A DNA stretch of 64,000 nucleotides. Origin: Pelagibius sp965227505. GTDB taxonomy: Bacteria > Pseudomonadota > Alphaproteobacteria > Kiloniellales > Kiloniellaceae. The position numbers were made by a program, and so were the translations under genes. The stretch lies in the NCBI RefSeq assembly GCF_965227505.1, contig NZ_OZ245757.1, forward strand, positions 3,782,001-3,846,000, in the 5' to 3' direction. Every line of letters starts with the position of its first letter. The first letter of the stretch is position 1. Positions 53,848 to 62,234 of this stretch are shown one piece after another. A model generated the notes under the pieces. It was given only the letters and a program-made list of their open reading frames with translations, had not been told where the DNA came from and ran no database searches.

Positions 53848-55662
53848 TCAGTGCTTGGCACCGAGGATCGTTTCGCCCGAAGGAATACGAACCTCGTCCA
53901 CCATGTCCTGCACTTCCTGGCTTGGCGCCGGGGTCATCAGGCTGACCACGACCATCGCCACCAGGCTGACCGGCATGCCGATGATGCCGAAGCGCAGGTG
54001 GTCGATGCCCATCCAGGGCGTGCCGCCGTTGTACACGTAGTACAGATAGGCGGAGCCGGCGACGAAGCCGCAGACCATGCCTGCAATCGCCCCCTGGGTG
54101 TTGGCCCGTTTCCACCAGACCCCCAGCACCAGCGGGAAGAACAGGCCGGAGCAGGCGAAGCAGAAGGCCCAGGCCACCGCACCGAGAATACCCGTGAGCT
54201 GCAGGCTGGCGATCAACGCGGCGGCCGCGCCGATCACGATGAGCAGCACGCGGGCGACGATGAGCCGATGCTTGGTGTCCGCCTTCGGGTCGATGATCTT
54301 GTAGTAAAGATCGTGGCTCAGCGCGTTGGCGATGGCCAGCAGCAGCCCGTCGGCCGTCGACATGGCTGCGGCCAGACCGCCGGCAGCCACCAGGCCCGAG
54401 ATCACATACGGCAGGCCGGCGATTTCCGGGGTCGCCAGGACGACGATATCCGGCCGCATGAAGAACTCGTTGAGCTGGACGATGCCGTCGCCGTTGCTGT
54501 CCGTCAGGAACAGCATCTCCACGCTTTCCCAGTTCTGCACCCAGGCGAGGTTCTTCACCGCTTCGAAGGACTGTCCGATGACCGCCGTCGGCAGGGTCGG
54601 GTCCAGCAGCTGCAGCTTGGTCAGCGTGGCCAGGGCCGGCGCCGTGAAGTACAGCAGGAAGATGAAGAACAGCGAATAGGCGACAGACCTGCGCGCGTCC
54701 CGCACCGACGGTGTGGTGAAGTAGCGCATCAGGATGTGCGGCAGCGAGGCGGTGCCCGCCATCATGCAAAGCGCCAGGGTGACGAACTTCCAGGAGTCCA
54801 TGCCGCCCTGCGGGTCGTTGTGCGGTGTCGAGAGGATTCTCACGCCGCCGTATGGCGCGCTTTCCGTTGCCGCCGTTCCCAGCCCGACCAGGGGCTCCAG
54901 CTCCTGGATGCGGGCCACCGCATCGCCGTAGGAGAAATGGGGAATGAGGCCGAAGTCCTGCTTGTTCGACATCCAGATGACCGGCACCAGGTAGGCGATG
55001 ATGAGGACGATGTACTGAGCCACCTGGGTCCAGGTCACCGCCCGCATGCCGCCGAGCATGGAGCACAGCAGGATGCCGACCAGGCCGATCCAGACGCCGA
55101 ACTCGAAGGGAATGTGCAGCGCGCGCGCCGCGATGGTTCCCGAGGCGTTGATCTGCGCCGTCACGTAGGTGAAGGATGTGACGACCAGGATCACAACGGC
55201 GCAGAAGCGCGCGACGTTGCCGCCGTAACGCGTTCCGATGAAATCCGGCACCGTGTAGCAGCCGAACTTGCGCAGGTAGGGCGCCATCAGCGAGTTGACC
55301 AGCACGTAGCCGCCTGTCCAGCCGACGATGAAGCCCAGATAGCCGTAGCCGCCGAAGTAGATGCCGCCGGCCAGCGCCACGAAGGAGGCGCCGGACATCC
55401 AGTCCGCCGCCGTTGCCATGCCGTTGTAGACCGCCGGCACTTCGCGTCCGGCAACGTAGTAGGCCTCGACCTGCATGGTCCGCGACAGCCAGCCGATCAA
55501 GGCATAGATTGCCACGGTGAAGGCGACGAAGAGGATGCCGATGGTGTCGGCACCGACACCCATCTGCTCCAAGATCGCCATCAGAATGATGAAGACGAGG
55601 AACCCGCCGGTGTACATCGCGTACACACGGCCGAGGTTTTCGATGAAGCTCCCTTTGATCAT
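53848..55662 (-). CDS. Sodium:solute symporter, VC_2705-type subfamily (acetate permease ActP-like)
   Basis: A 604-residue polytopic inner-membrane protein with about 13 hydrophobic segments of the SSS fold. Segments such as ADWMSGASFVALAGGIYFGGYGYLGFIVGWTGGY, KFGCYTVPDFIGTRYGG and MSTADGLLLAIANALSHDLYYKII are typical of the ActP/VC_2705 group. Residues 225-265 form an inserted hydrophilic loop. It works with the DUF4212 small subunit encoded 12 bases upstream. Substrates of this group are small carboxylates such as acetate; the exact one here is inferred. Confidence 0.92.
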   Translation of the reverse strand: MIKGSFIENLGRVYAMYTGGFLVFIILMAILEQMGVGADTIGILFVAFTVAIYALIGWLSRTMQVEAYYVAGREVPAVYNGMATAADWMSGASFVALAGGIYFGGYGYLGFIVGWTGGYVLVNSLMAPYLRKFGCYTVPDFIGTRYGGNVARFCAVVILVVTSFTYVTAQINASGTIAARALHIPFEFGVWIGLVGILLCSMLGGMRAVTWTQVAQYIVLIIAYLVPVIWMSNKQDFGLIPHFSYGDAVARIQELEPLVGLGTAATESAPYGGVRILSTPHNDPQGGMDSWKFVTLALCMMAGTASLPHILMRYFTTPSVRDARRSVAYSLFFIFLLYFTAPALATLTKLQLLDPTLPTAVIGQSFEAVKNLAWVQNWESVEMLFLTDSNGDGIVQLNEFFMRPDIVVLATPEIAGLPYVISGLVAAGGLAAAMSTADGLLLAIANALSHDLYYKIIDPKADTKHRLIVARVLLIVIGAAAALIASLQLTGILGAVAWAFCFACSGLFFPLVLGVWWKRANTQGAIAGMVCGFVAGSAYLYYVYNGGTPWMGIDHLRFGIIGMPVSLVAMVVVSLMTPAPSQEVQDMVDEVRIPSGETILGAKH

Positions 55663-55674
55663 GTTGGCCGCCCC

Positions 55675-55980
55675 CTATTCGTCGCCGACGCCGGCTTCGT
55701 CGTCGATGGCGTCCTGCCGCCAGTTCTGGAAGAAAATCAGAACGACGAAGACGAGCAGCGAACCCTGGACGATCAGGTAGTAGCCCAGCGGAAAGCCCAG
55801 GAAGGAGATTTCATTCAGGGCCTTGGCGTTCCAAGGAAGGATGAAGGCAAAGATCGCCCAGACAACCAAAACGCCGATCGTCAGGTTGCGGGTTCTAGCC
55901 CAATGACGCTCCTTTGCTTCCTTGCCAATCCCGGGCGCTGATGTCCCCCCAGCGCCGGGGTCTCTTGTGGCTTCAGACAT
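55675..55980 (-). CDS. DUF4212 small subunit of the sodium:solute symporter
   Basis: A 101-residue protein with two membrane segments (about residues 30-50 and 65-90) and a hydrophilic N-terminus, matching the DUF4212 proteins that precede VC_2705-type symporters. The ATG at 55980 is chosen over one six bases earlier because GGGGG is too close to the first ATG. It ends 12 bases before the symporter gene. Confidence 0.88.
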   Translation of the reverse strand: MSEATRDPGAGGTSAPGIGKEAKERHWARTRNLTIGVLVVWAIFAFILPWNAKALNEISFLGFPLGYYLIVQGSLLVFVVLIFFQNWRQDAIDDEAGVGDE

Positions 55981-56173
55981 TGTCATTCCCCCAGATGTTT
56001 TTTTCGAAAATGCCCCAGTACTTCAACATGGTTGGCGAAGGTTCGCGAGTAGACCATGATTGTACTGGATTGAAAACCTTAGTAGTAGCGATTATGACGT
56101 TTTCATGCTGTACAACAATCGAATCGATTAGCGTTTCGCTGCAGGTCTACGTGAATCCGCGGGCGAGCGGGTG

Positions 56174-56842
56174 ATGCAACCTTTGCGTAAAGCCTGGGCG
56201 TTTCTGCCCGAGTTCCTGGCGCGTCTGACCGTGCGGCGCGATTCGGGGCCCATCGATTCGACCGATGCGCTCTGCAGCTTCGTGGCGACGCGCGCGGCCT
56301 TCATTGCCCAGAAAACCCTCTACGGCTACCTGAAGGCCCGCATGGGCACACGCTATCCGAGCATGTTCGAAGACGATGTCTTCGCGTCGTCGATCGATAT
56401 CGCCAAAATGCATGTCTTTGCCGCTTGCCTGTCCGATCTGACCCTCTTTGCGGTTTCCCATGCGCTGCAGGACGAGACTGTCGACGATGTTCTGCGGCGC
56501 GAACTGGCACTGCACTGCTTTCGCAAGGGTTTGGCCGATAACGAAGCAGCCGCGCTCAGCACCTCCGCCTTCTCTTTGCCGGAGGCCGTGGCGGCCTTTG
56601 AACGGCGCCTCGCCTTCCACGATTGGCACGACGGTCCGCGCGGCCCGGCGCTGTTCACCGCCAGCCCCGCTGCGCTGTTCGATTGGGCCCCGATTGCCCC
56701 TGCATTGAAGAAGCACGACAAGGAAATCGTCGAGAACTCCATCAAGTTCAAATGGCGGGATATCCGGGACCGCTTCGAAAAACGCATCCAGGGGGCCGCC
56801 GTGGCCGCCGATCTAACCAGCGTTGCCGAATTGCGCCATTGA
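56174..56842 (+). CDS. Unrecognised 222-residue cytoplasmic protein
   Basis: I do not recognise a family. The protein is mostly helical, without signal peptide or membrane segment, and has one conserved-looking core (FVATRAAFIAQKTLYGYLKARMGTRYPSMF, residues 36-65, written as a region) followed by a helical repeat-like C-terminus. It diverges from the symporter operon across an AT-rich 190-base promoter gap and lies 66 bases ahead of the exonuclease-CBS-DUF294 gene, the pair probably forming one transcript. A role linked to symporter control is likely from context only. GTG at 56171 is an alternative start. Confidence 0.7.
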   Translation: MQPLRKAWAFLPEFLARLTVRRDSGPIDSTDALCSFVATRAAFIAQKTLYGYLKARMGTRYPSMFEDDVFASSIDIAKMHVFAACLSDLTLFAVSHALQDETVDDVLRRELALHCFRKGLADNEAAALSTSAFSLPEAVAAFERRLAFHDWHDGPRGPALFTASPAALFDWAPIAPALKKHDKEIVENSIKFKWRDIRDRFEKRIQGAAVAADLTSVAELRH

Positions 56843-56908
56843 TTCTGATCAAGTCCCGCGACGCCGCAATGAGGTCTAGTGTCGCACCGCGGGAAGGGAG
56901 TCGAGTGC

Positions 56909-59071
56909 ATGAGTTTCCAGGGGGCCGAGGCCAGTCTCTCCGGGCTGCCGCTGCGGGCGGTTCCGGCGGTCGTGCTCGATACAGAAACCACCGGGCTGGA
57001 CGTCGTCCACGACCATGTCATTGAAATCGGCGGCGTGCGCCTGTCCGGCGGACGGATCGCGGAGGGCGATACCCACAGCGTTCTGGTCAATCCTGGTATT
57101 CCGATCCCCGGTGATTCGACAGCCATTCATGGCATAACGGATGCCGACGTCGCCTCCGCCGCCAGCTTCGACGATGCGATGGCTGGTTTCGTCGACTGGG
57201 CCGGGCCATCGGTTGTGATCGGCTATTCCATCGGCTTCGATCTCGCGATCCTCAAGGCCGAGCACGAGCGCAACGGGCTCGACTGGCAGACGCCCCGCAG
57301 CCTCGACGTGCGCCACCTGCTCCATCTGGTCGGCGCCAACCTTCCCAGCCAGTCGCTGGAGACCGTGGCGGGCTGGCTTGGACTGGCGACCAACAACCGT
57401 CACCGGGCCCTGGGGGATGCGATTCTCACAGCCGAGATTTTTCTGGCCCTCGTCCCCAAGCTCGCGGAAGCCGGCGTTACGACCCTCGCCCAGGCGGAGC
57501 GCGCCTGCCGGGCGCTCACCGAGCGTCTCGACGAGGAGGCGCGGGCCGGATGGCAGGGCTTCGATCAACTGGGCCAGGCGGTTGCCCCCAGCGTGGCGGA
57601 GTACGCCCGCGTCGACAGCTTTCCCTACCGCCACAAGGTCGCGGATCTGATGAACAGCCCGCCGCTCACCATTGCCGGCGACGCGCCGCTGCAGGAGGCG
57701 CTGGGCGTCATGGCCGGCAAGAAGGTGAGTTCCCTGTTTCTGCCGCCTCGGGCGGACGCCACCGCCGAGGATGGCTGGGGCATCATCACCGAACGCGACG
57801 TGCTGCGGGCGGTCGACGCTTTGGGCGGTGCGGCGCTGCAGTGGCCGGTGGCGGAGTTCGCAGCGCGCCCCCTGGTCACCATAAAGGCGGAGGAGTTTGT
57901 CTACCGCGCCCTTGCGCGCATGTCGGGCGGCGGCTTTCGCCACCTGGGGGTGACGGATGCGGAGGGCGCGCTGGTGGGCGCGCTCAGTGCCCGCGACCTC
58001 CTGCGCCAGCGGGCGAGCGACGCCGTCTCGCTGGGCGACTGCATCGAGCAGGCGGAAACAGCGGCGGAACTGGGCCGCATCTGGGCGGACCTCACGGTGG
58101 TGGCGCGGGCGCTGGTCCACGAGGATGTGGACAGCCGCGACGTTGCGGCCATCGTTTCGCGCGAGCTGCGCGCGCTCACGCGCCGCGCCTGCGAGTTTGC
58201 GGAGGCGGAGCTGGAAGCGTCGGAGATGGGGCCCGCGCCGCTGCCCTATGCGATGATGGTCCTCGGCTCCGGCGGGCGCGGCGAGAGTCTTCTGGCCATG
58301 GACCAGGACAACGCCATCGTGTTCGCCGGCGACGATGCGGCCTCCGCCGCGGAGCGGAACGGGCGGGACGTCGACCCCTGGTTCGCCGCGCTGGGCCAGC
58401 GCACCGCCGATATCCTGAACGATGCCGGCGTCTGCTACTGCAAGGGCGGTGTCATGGCCGCCAACGCCGAGTGGCGTATGGATCTCGCCGGCTGGCGCGA
58501 CACCGTCGGCACCTGGATCACGCGCTCCAAGCCGGAAGACATGCTGAACTGCGACATCTTCTTCGACGCCGTTCCGGTCCATGGCGCAAGCGAACTGGCC
58601 GAGCGCCTTCATGAAGAGGCGCTGGAGGCGGCCAAGGGCTCGCGATCTTTCCTGCGGCTGCTGGCGCTGAAATCCGGCCAGCTGGAGGCCCCGGTCGGCT
58701 GGTTCGGCCGGCTGAAGCTGGACCACGGCCGCGTCGATCTGAAGAAGGGCGGCATCATGCCGATCTTCTCTGCCGCCCGGGTGATCGCCCTGCAGCACGG
58801 CATCGCCAAGCGCTCGACGCCGGAGCGGCTGGAGGCGGCCCGCAGCCTCGACCTCGTCCCGGCCCGCACCATCGACAATCTGATCGAAGCGCACCGCATC
58901 CTGCTCGATCTCATTCTGCGCCAGCAACTGCGCGACATCGACCAGGGTCTGCCGCTTTCCAACCGTGTGGCGCCCGGGGAACTGACCGCCTTTCAGCGCC
59001 AGGAGATGCGCTGGGCTTTGGACCAGGTGCCGGCCATCGCGGACCTGCTGGGCATTCCCGCCTTCGCCTGA
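56909..59071 (+). CDS. DEDDh exonuclease-CBS-DUF294 nucleotidyltransferase fusion protein
   Basis: A 720-residue cytoplasmic protein. Residues 18-185 form a DnaQ-type exonuclease with all five catalytic residues (Asp24, Glu26, Asp111, His165, Asp170). Residues 240-370 contain two CBS modules (DLMNSPPLTIAGDAPLQEAL and RPLVTIKAEEFVYRALARM). Residues 440-560 form a GlnD/DUF294-type nucleotidyltransferase (LGSGGRGESLLAMDQDNAIVF, GS and D-x-D-type acidic pair), and the rest is the DUF294 C-terminal domain. CBS-DUF294 proteins and DnaQ-like exonucleases often accompany VC_2705-type symporters as separate genes; here they are fused. GGGAAGGGAG supports the ATG at 56909. Confidence 0.88.
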   Translation: MSFQGAEASLSGLPLRAVPAVVLDTETTGLDVVHDHVIEIGGVRLSGGRIAEGDTHSVLVNPGIPIPGDSTAIHGITDADVASAASFDDAMAGFVDWAGPSVVIGYSIGFDLAILKAEHERNGLDWQTPRSLDVRHLLHLVGANLPSQSLETVAGWLGLATNNRHRALGDAILTAEIFLALVPKLAEAGVTTLAQAERACRALTERLDEEARAGWQGFDQLGQAVAPSVAEYARVDSFPYRHKVADLMNSPPLTIAGDAPLQEALGVMAGKKVSSLFLPPRADATAEDGWGIITERDVLRAVDALGGAALQWPVAEFAARPLVTIKAEEFVYRALARMSGGGFRHLGVTDAEGALVGALSARDLLRQRASDAVSLGDCIEQAETAAELGRIWADLTVVARALVHEDVDSRDVAAIVSRELRALTRRACEFAEAELEASEMGPAPLPYAMMVLGSGGRGESLLAMDQDNAIVFAGDDAASAAERNGRDVDPWFAALGQRTADILNDAGVCYCKGGVMAANAEWRMDLAGWRDTVGTWITRSKPEDMLNCDIFFDAVPVHGASELAERLHEEALEAAKGSRSFLRLLALKSGQLEAPVGWFGRLKLDHGRVDLKKGGIMPIFSAARVIALQHGIAKRSTPERLEAARSLDLVPARTIDNLIEAHRILLDLILRQQLRDIDQGLPLSNRVAPGELTAFQRQEMRWALDQVPAIADLLGIPAFA

Positions 59072-59199
59072 ATCCGGCTCACCCGTCTCTTGGGTTTGCG
59101 TTTCGCGGCCCGCCTCCTATCTTACAGGCCAAGCAATCCTTCGGGCATGCAGCCCAAACGGCGGCCCGTCACACGATACAGACTGAAGGGGAGGCCTCT

Positions 59200-59640
59200 T
59201 TGCGCTACCTGCACACCATGGTTCGGGTGAAAGACCTGGACGCATCGCTGAACTTCTACTGCAACCTGCTGGGCCTGAAAGAGGTGCGCCGCTACGACAG
59301 CGAGAAGGGCCGCTTCACGCTGGTCTTCCTGGCCGCGCCGGAAGACGAGGGCCGCGCCAAGGAGGAAAAGGCCCCCTTGGTGGAGCTTACCTACAACTGG
59401 GATCCGGAGGACTACCAGGGCGGGCGCAACTTCGGCCACCTCGCCTATCTCGTCGACGACATCTATGGCCTCTGCCAGAAGCTGCACGACGGCGGCGTGA
59501 CGATCAACCGCCCGCCGCGCGACGGCCACATGGCCTTCGTGCGTTCGCCGGACGGCATTTCGGTCGAACTCCTGCAGAAGGGCGACTCCCTGGCGCCGCA
59601 GGAGCCCTGGTCCTCCATGGAGAACACCGGCAGCTGGTAG
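59200..59640 (+). CDS. gloA: Glyoxalase I (lactoylglutathione lyase)
   Basis: A 146-residue metalloenzyme that converts the methylglyoxal-glutathione adduct to S-lactoylglutathione. All four metal ligands are in place: His5, Glu62 (LVELTYNWD), His80 (FGHLAYLVDD) and Glu123 (GISVELLQKG). The start is TTG at 59200, with GGGGAGG at 59188-59194 six bases ahead. Length and sequence fit the nickel-type bacterial enzyme. It lies 14 bases before the protease gene. Confidence 0.93.
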   Translation: MRYLHTMVRVKDLDASLNFYCNLLGLKEVRRYDSEKGRFTLVFLAAPEDEGRAKEEKAPLVELTYNWDPEDYQGGRNFGHLAYLVDDIYGLCQKLHDGGVTINRPPRDGHMAFVRSPDGISVELLQKGDSLAPQEPWSSMENTGSW

Positions 59641-59654
59641 GGGTCCGTCCCTCA

Positions 59655-60800
59655 ATGGGCCTGCGATCGGCCAAAGCGCTTCTGGCTTTGCGCAGCATCG
59701 CGTTCGCCTGTGCTGCAGCAGCCTGTCTGGCGGCGCAGGCCCAGGGGGCGGACTGCGATCAGCCGGACCCGGTCTGCGATGCCCGCGCCGCCGTCTTCGC
59801 GATTTCCGCCTTCGATCCCGTCGGCTCGGCGGTGCGCATCGGCCCGGACCGTTTGGTCACCGCCCGCCACGTGGTTGCCGACCAGCCTGAGGCGACGCTC
59901 TTCCTGGCCGACGGGACGCCCCTGACCGCCACGGTCGTGCCCAGCGGCTATGCTGCCGACCTGGTGTTCCTTACGGTCGAAGGCCTGCCGGAAGGGCCGG
60001 CCTTGGAGCCGACGGAAGCTCGCGCGGGGGTCGACTTCTTCACCATCGGGGCCGACGTCGGCCGGCAGCGGATCCGCGCGTACGACCCCGGCCAGGCACG
60101 GGCCCTGCCGGCGGCGGAGCATCCTCTCGCCCGCCTGCATCACGATGCCTACAGCCAGCCGGGCAACAGCGGCGGCGCGCTGGTCGATGCCGAGGGGCGG
60201 CTGGTCGGCATTGTCGCCTCCGGTGGGGAAGGGCGCTTCGAAGCGGTTCCCTCTGCCGCCTTGGCGGTACTGGAGTCCAAAAGCGGCGCCGGCTTCGCCG
60301 AAGAAAGTGCCGAACTCGGCGCTGCGGTGCGCGTCTGCACGACGCTGATCGAAGAGCGTCAGGCGCGACCAGGCCGGTTGCAGGATCAGGAAGCCAAGGC
60401 GATCGCGACCTCCTGCGGCCGGGCCGGCAACCGCCAGCTTCTGGATCTGGCCGGCCAGACCCTGGGGCGCGGCGGTGCCGCTGCGATGGCGGTGCCTCTC
60501 TTTGAGCGCGCCCTGGCGGAGGACCCCAATGCGATCAACACCCGCCTCGGCTTGGTCGTCACCCACCATCTGCTGCGCGACTACGAAGCCGAGTTGCCGC
60601 ATCTGCATTGGCTGATGGAACACGCCGGAGAGGACCTTCAGGTCCTGCGTTTTGCGATCCAGGCCGGCACCTGGGGCGGCGATCCGGCCCTGGCGGCCGA
60701 GGCGCTGGCGCGCCTGAAGCGGGTCAACCCGCAGACGGCCCCGGCGGCGGAGCGCTTCATGGCGCAGCCGCCGCCGCGTCCCCCGAAGCTCGGAAACTGA
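59655..60800 (+). CDS. Secreted trypsin-like serine protease with helical C-terminal half
   Basis: A 381-residue protein. A signal peptide covers residues 1-31 (cleavage near AQGAD). Residues 45-215 form a chymotrypsin-fold domain with the complete triad His72 (TARHVV), Asp102 (AADLVFL) and Ser172 (QPGNSGGALV). Residues 220-370 are Ala/Leu-rich helical and look like TPR-type repeats (FERALAEDPNAINTRLGLV, LHWLMEHAGEDLQVLRF). No PDZ domain is present, unlike DegP. It converges on a subtilisin-like protease gene with only two bases between the stops. Confidence 0.85.
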   Translation: MGLRSAKALLALRSIAFACAAAACLAAQAQGADCDQPDPVCDARAAVFAISAFDPVGSAVRIGPDRLVTARHVVADQPEATLFLADGTPLTATVVPSGYAADLVFLTVEGLPEGPALEPTEARAGVDFFTIGADVGRQRIRAYDPGQARALPAAEHPLARLHHDAYSQPGNSGGALVDAEGRLVGIVASGGEGRFEAVPSAALAVLESKSGAGFAEESAELGAAVRVCTTLIEERQARPGRLQDQEAKAIATSCGRAGNRQLLDLAGQTLGRGGAAAMAVPLFERALAEDPNAINTRLGLVVTHHLLRDYEAELPHLHWLMEHAGEDLQVLRFAIQAGTWGGDPALAAEALARLKRVNPQTAPAAERFMAQPPPRPPKLGN

Positions 60801-60802
60801 TT

Positions 60803-62116
60803 TCAGTTGTCCTCGGCCGGATTGGGGATCCAGCCGCCGGCCACCTTGGGCCGGCCGCGCTCCAGCGGCGGCACGGCGCGGCCGAGAATGGCCGCTTTCA
60901 GCTCGGCAGCCTGCCACTGCGGATTGGCGGCCTTCAGGCGGGCCGCCAGGGCGGCCACGCGCGGCACCGCGTAGCTGGAGCCGGAGGCCCGGCCGCGCGC
61001 CCCGCGGTAGTCGGTCACCTCCAACTGCTCGGCGGGCACCATCAGGTCGACGGACTCCGAACCCCAGTTGGACCCCGCTGCCAGCCGTCCGAAGGCGTCG
61101 GCCGAGGTGACGACCAACATGTTCTCCAGGGCGAGTGCGGCGGGATAGAGGGGCACGGCGTCGATGTCGCGTCCGTCGTTGCCGGCTGACACGATGAACA
61201 GCAGGTCGCTGTGGCGCCGGGCGGCCGCCTCGAAAGCTGTCCAGTCTTCGGCCTCGCGGCTGCCCAGTGGCATGGCGACGACGCTGCTGCCCGCCGCGGC
61301 GGCTGCGTCGATCAGGTCGGCCATGCGCCCCATGTCCGGGCGCGGATAGCGGAAGGGCAGCAGACGGACGGCGGGCGCCTCCTTGACAAGTAGGCTGGCC
61401 ACCGGCGTGCCGTGGCGGATCGGGAAAAAGGCCGAGCGCCCGGTATCGCCGTCGAAGGGGCGCGCATCCAGGTCCCAGAAGTCGTAGCCCAGCGCCCGAC
61501 CTTCGCCATCGCGTGCCAGGCGCTCTGCAAGGACCGGCAGCAGGTAGTTCACGCCGCTGTCGATATGGGCCACGGTTACCCCGCCGGGGTCTTCGCCCGC
61601 CGGGACCGGCGGGTTGAGGGCTTCGACCTGTTCCTCGCTGGCCAGGTCAGCCGAGAGATGAACGAGTTCCAGGGCCATGCCGTCGTCATCGTAGCGCAGG
61701 GCGCGCGCATGGTGGATCCGGCAGGTGCTATCCGCCAGGGCCGTGATCAGCGGGCGACCGATATCGCCGTCGTAAAGGGTGAGAGAGATGCGCCGCAACT
61801 GGCCGCCCGCGCGCGTCGCCTCCAGACCTAGGTCAGGCGCCCCGACGGGCCCGTCGAGCCGAACCTCTCGGCGGACCCATCTGCCCTCGGGGCCGCGGTC
61901 GCGCACCGCGCCCAGCCGGTATCCCGCAAGCGGCCCTTCCGTTGCCATCTCCGTGCCTTCGGGATTGAGGAGGATGTCCGGGCAGAGTGCCGCGGCACTG
62001 GCCTGCAGGATCGCAGCGCCAGCATCCGGCGTGTTTTCAGCGGCTGCTGCGGCAGAGGCGCCGCCGAACATCGCGGCCACGACAGCGGCGGTCAGAAAAG
62101 GCGGGCATCGGCCCAT
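60803..62116 (-). CDS. Secreted subtilisin-like (S8) serine protease
   Basis: A 437-residue protein. A signal peptide covers residues 1-27. The catalytic residues are Asp186 (VAHIDSG), His235 (IRHGTPVASL) and Ser381 (SGSSYAVPRVAALAA), with the oxyanion Asn313 in SAGND. About 150 residues between signal and domain may be a propeptide (residues 30-175). The ATG at 62116 is followed directly by the signal peptide; the 86-residue upstream frame is Arg/Pro-rich and discarded. It may act with the converging trypsin-like protease. Confidence 0.86.
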   Translation of the reverse strand: MGRCPPFLTAAVVAAMFGGASAAAAAENTPDAGAAILQASAAALCPDILLNPEGTEMATEGPLAGYRLGAVRDRGPEGRWVRREVRLDGPVGAPDLGLEATRAGGQLRRISLTLYDGDIGRPLITALADSTCRIHHARALRYDDDGMALELVHLSADLASEEQVEALNPPVPAGEDPGGVTVAHIDSGVNYLLPVLAERLARDGEGRALGYDFWDLDARPFDGDTGRSAFFPIRHGTPVASLLVKEAPAVRLLPFRYPRPDMGRMADLIDAAAAAGSSVVAMPLGSREAEDWTAFEAAARRHSDLLFIVSAGNDGRDIDAVPLYPAALALENMLVVTSADAFGRLAAGSNWGSESVDLMVPAEQLEVTDYRGARGRASGSSYAVPRVAALAARLKAANPQWQAAELKAAILGRAVPPLERGRPKVAGGWIPNPAEDN

Positions 62117-62234
62117 AGGTCCATCCGGCGATCTCTGGTTTCGAACGGGGGCGTCACCGCAGAGGTGCAAGCCGCGCCGGGCAGTGTCGCACGGACGGCG
62201 GGCAAAAATCAGCCCCGGACCGCGAAGTCCGTGA

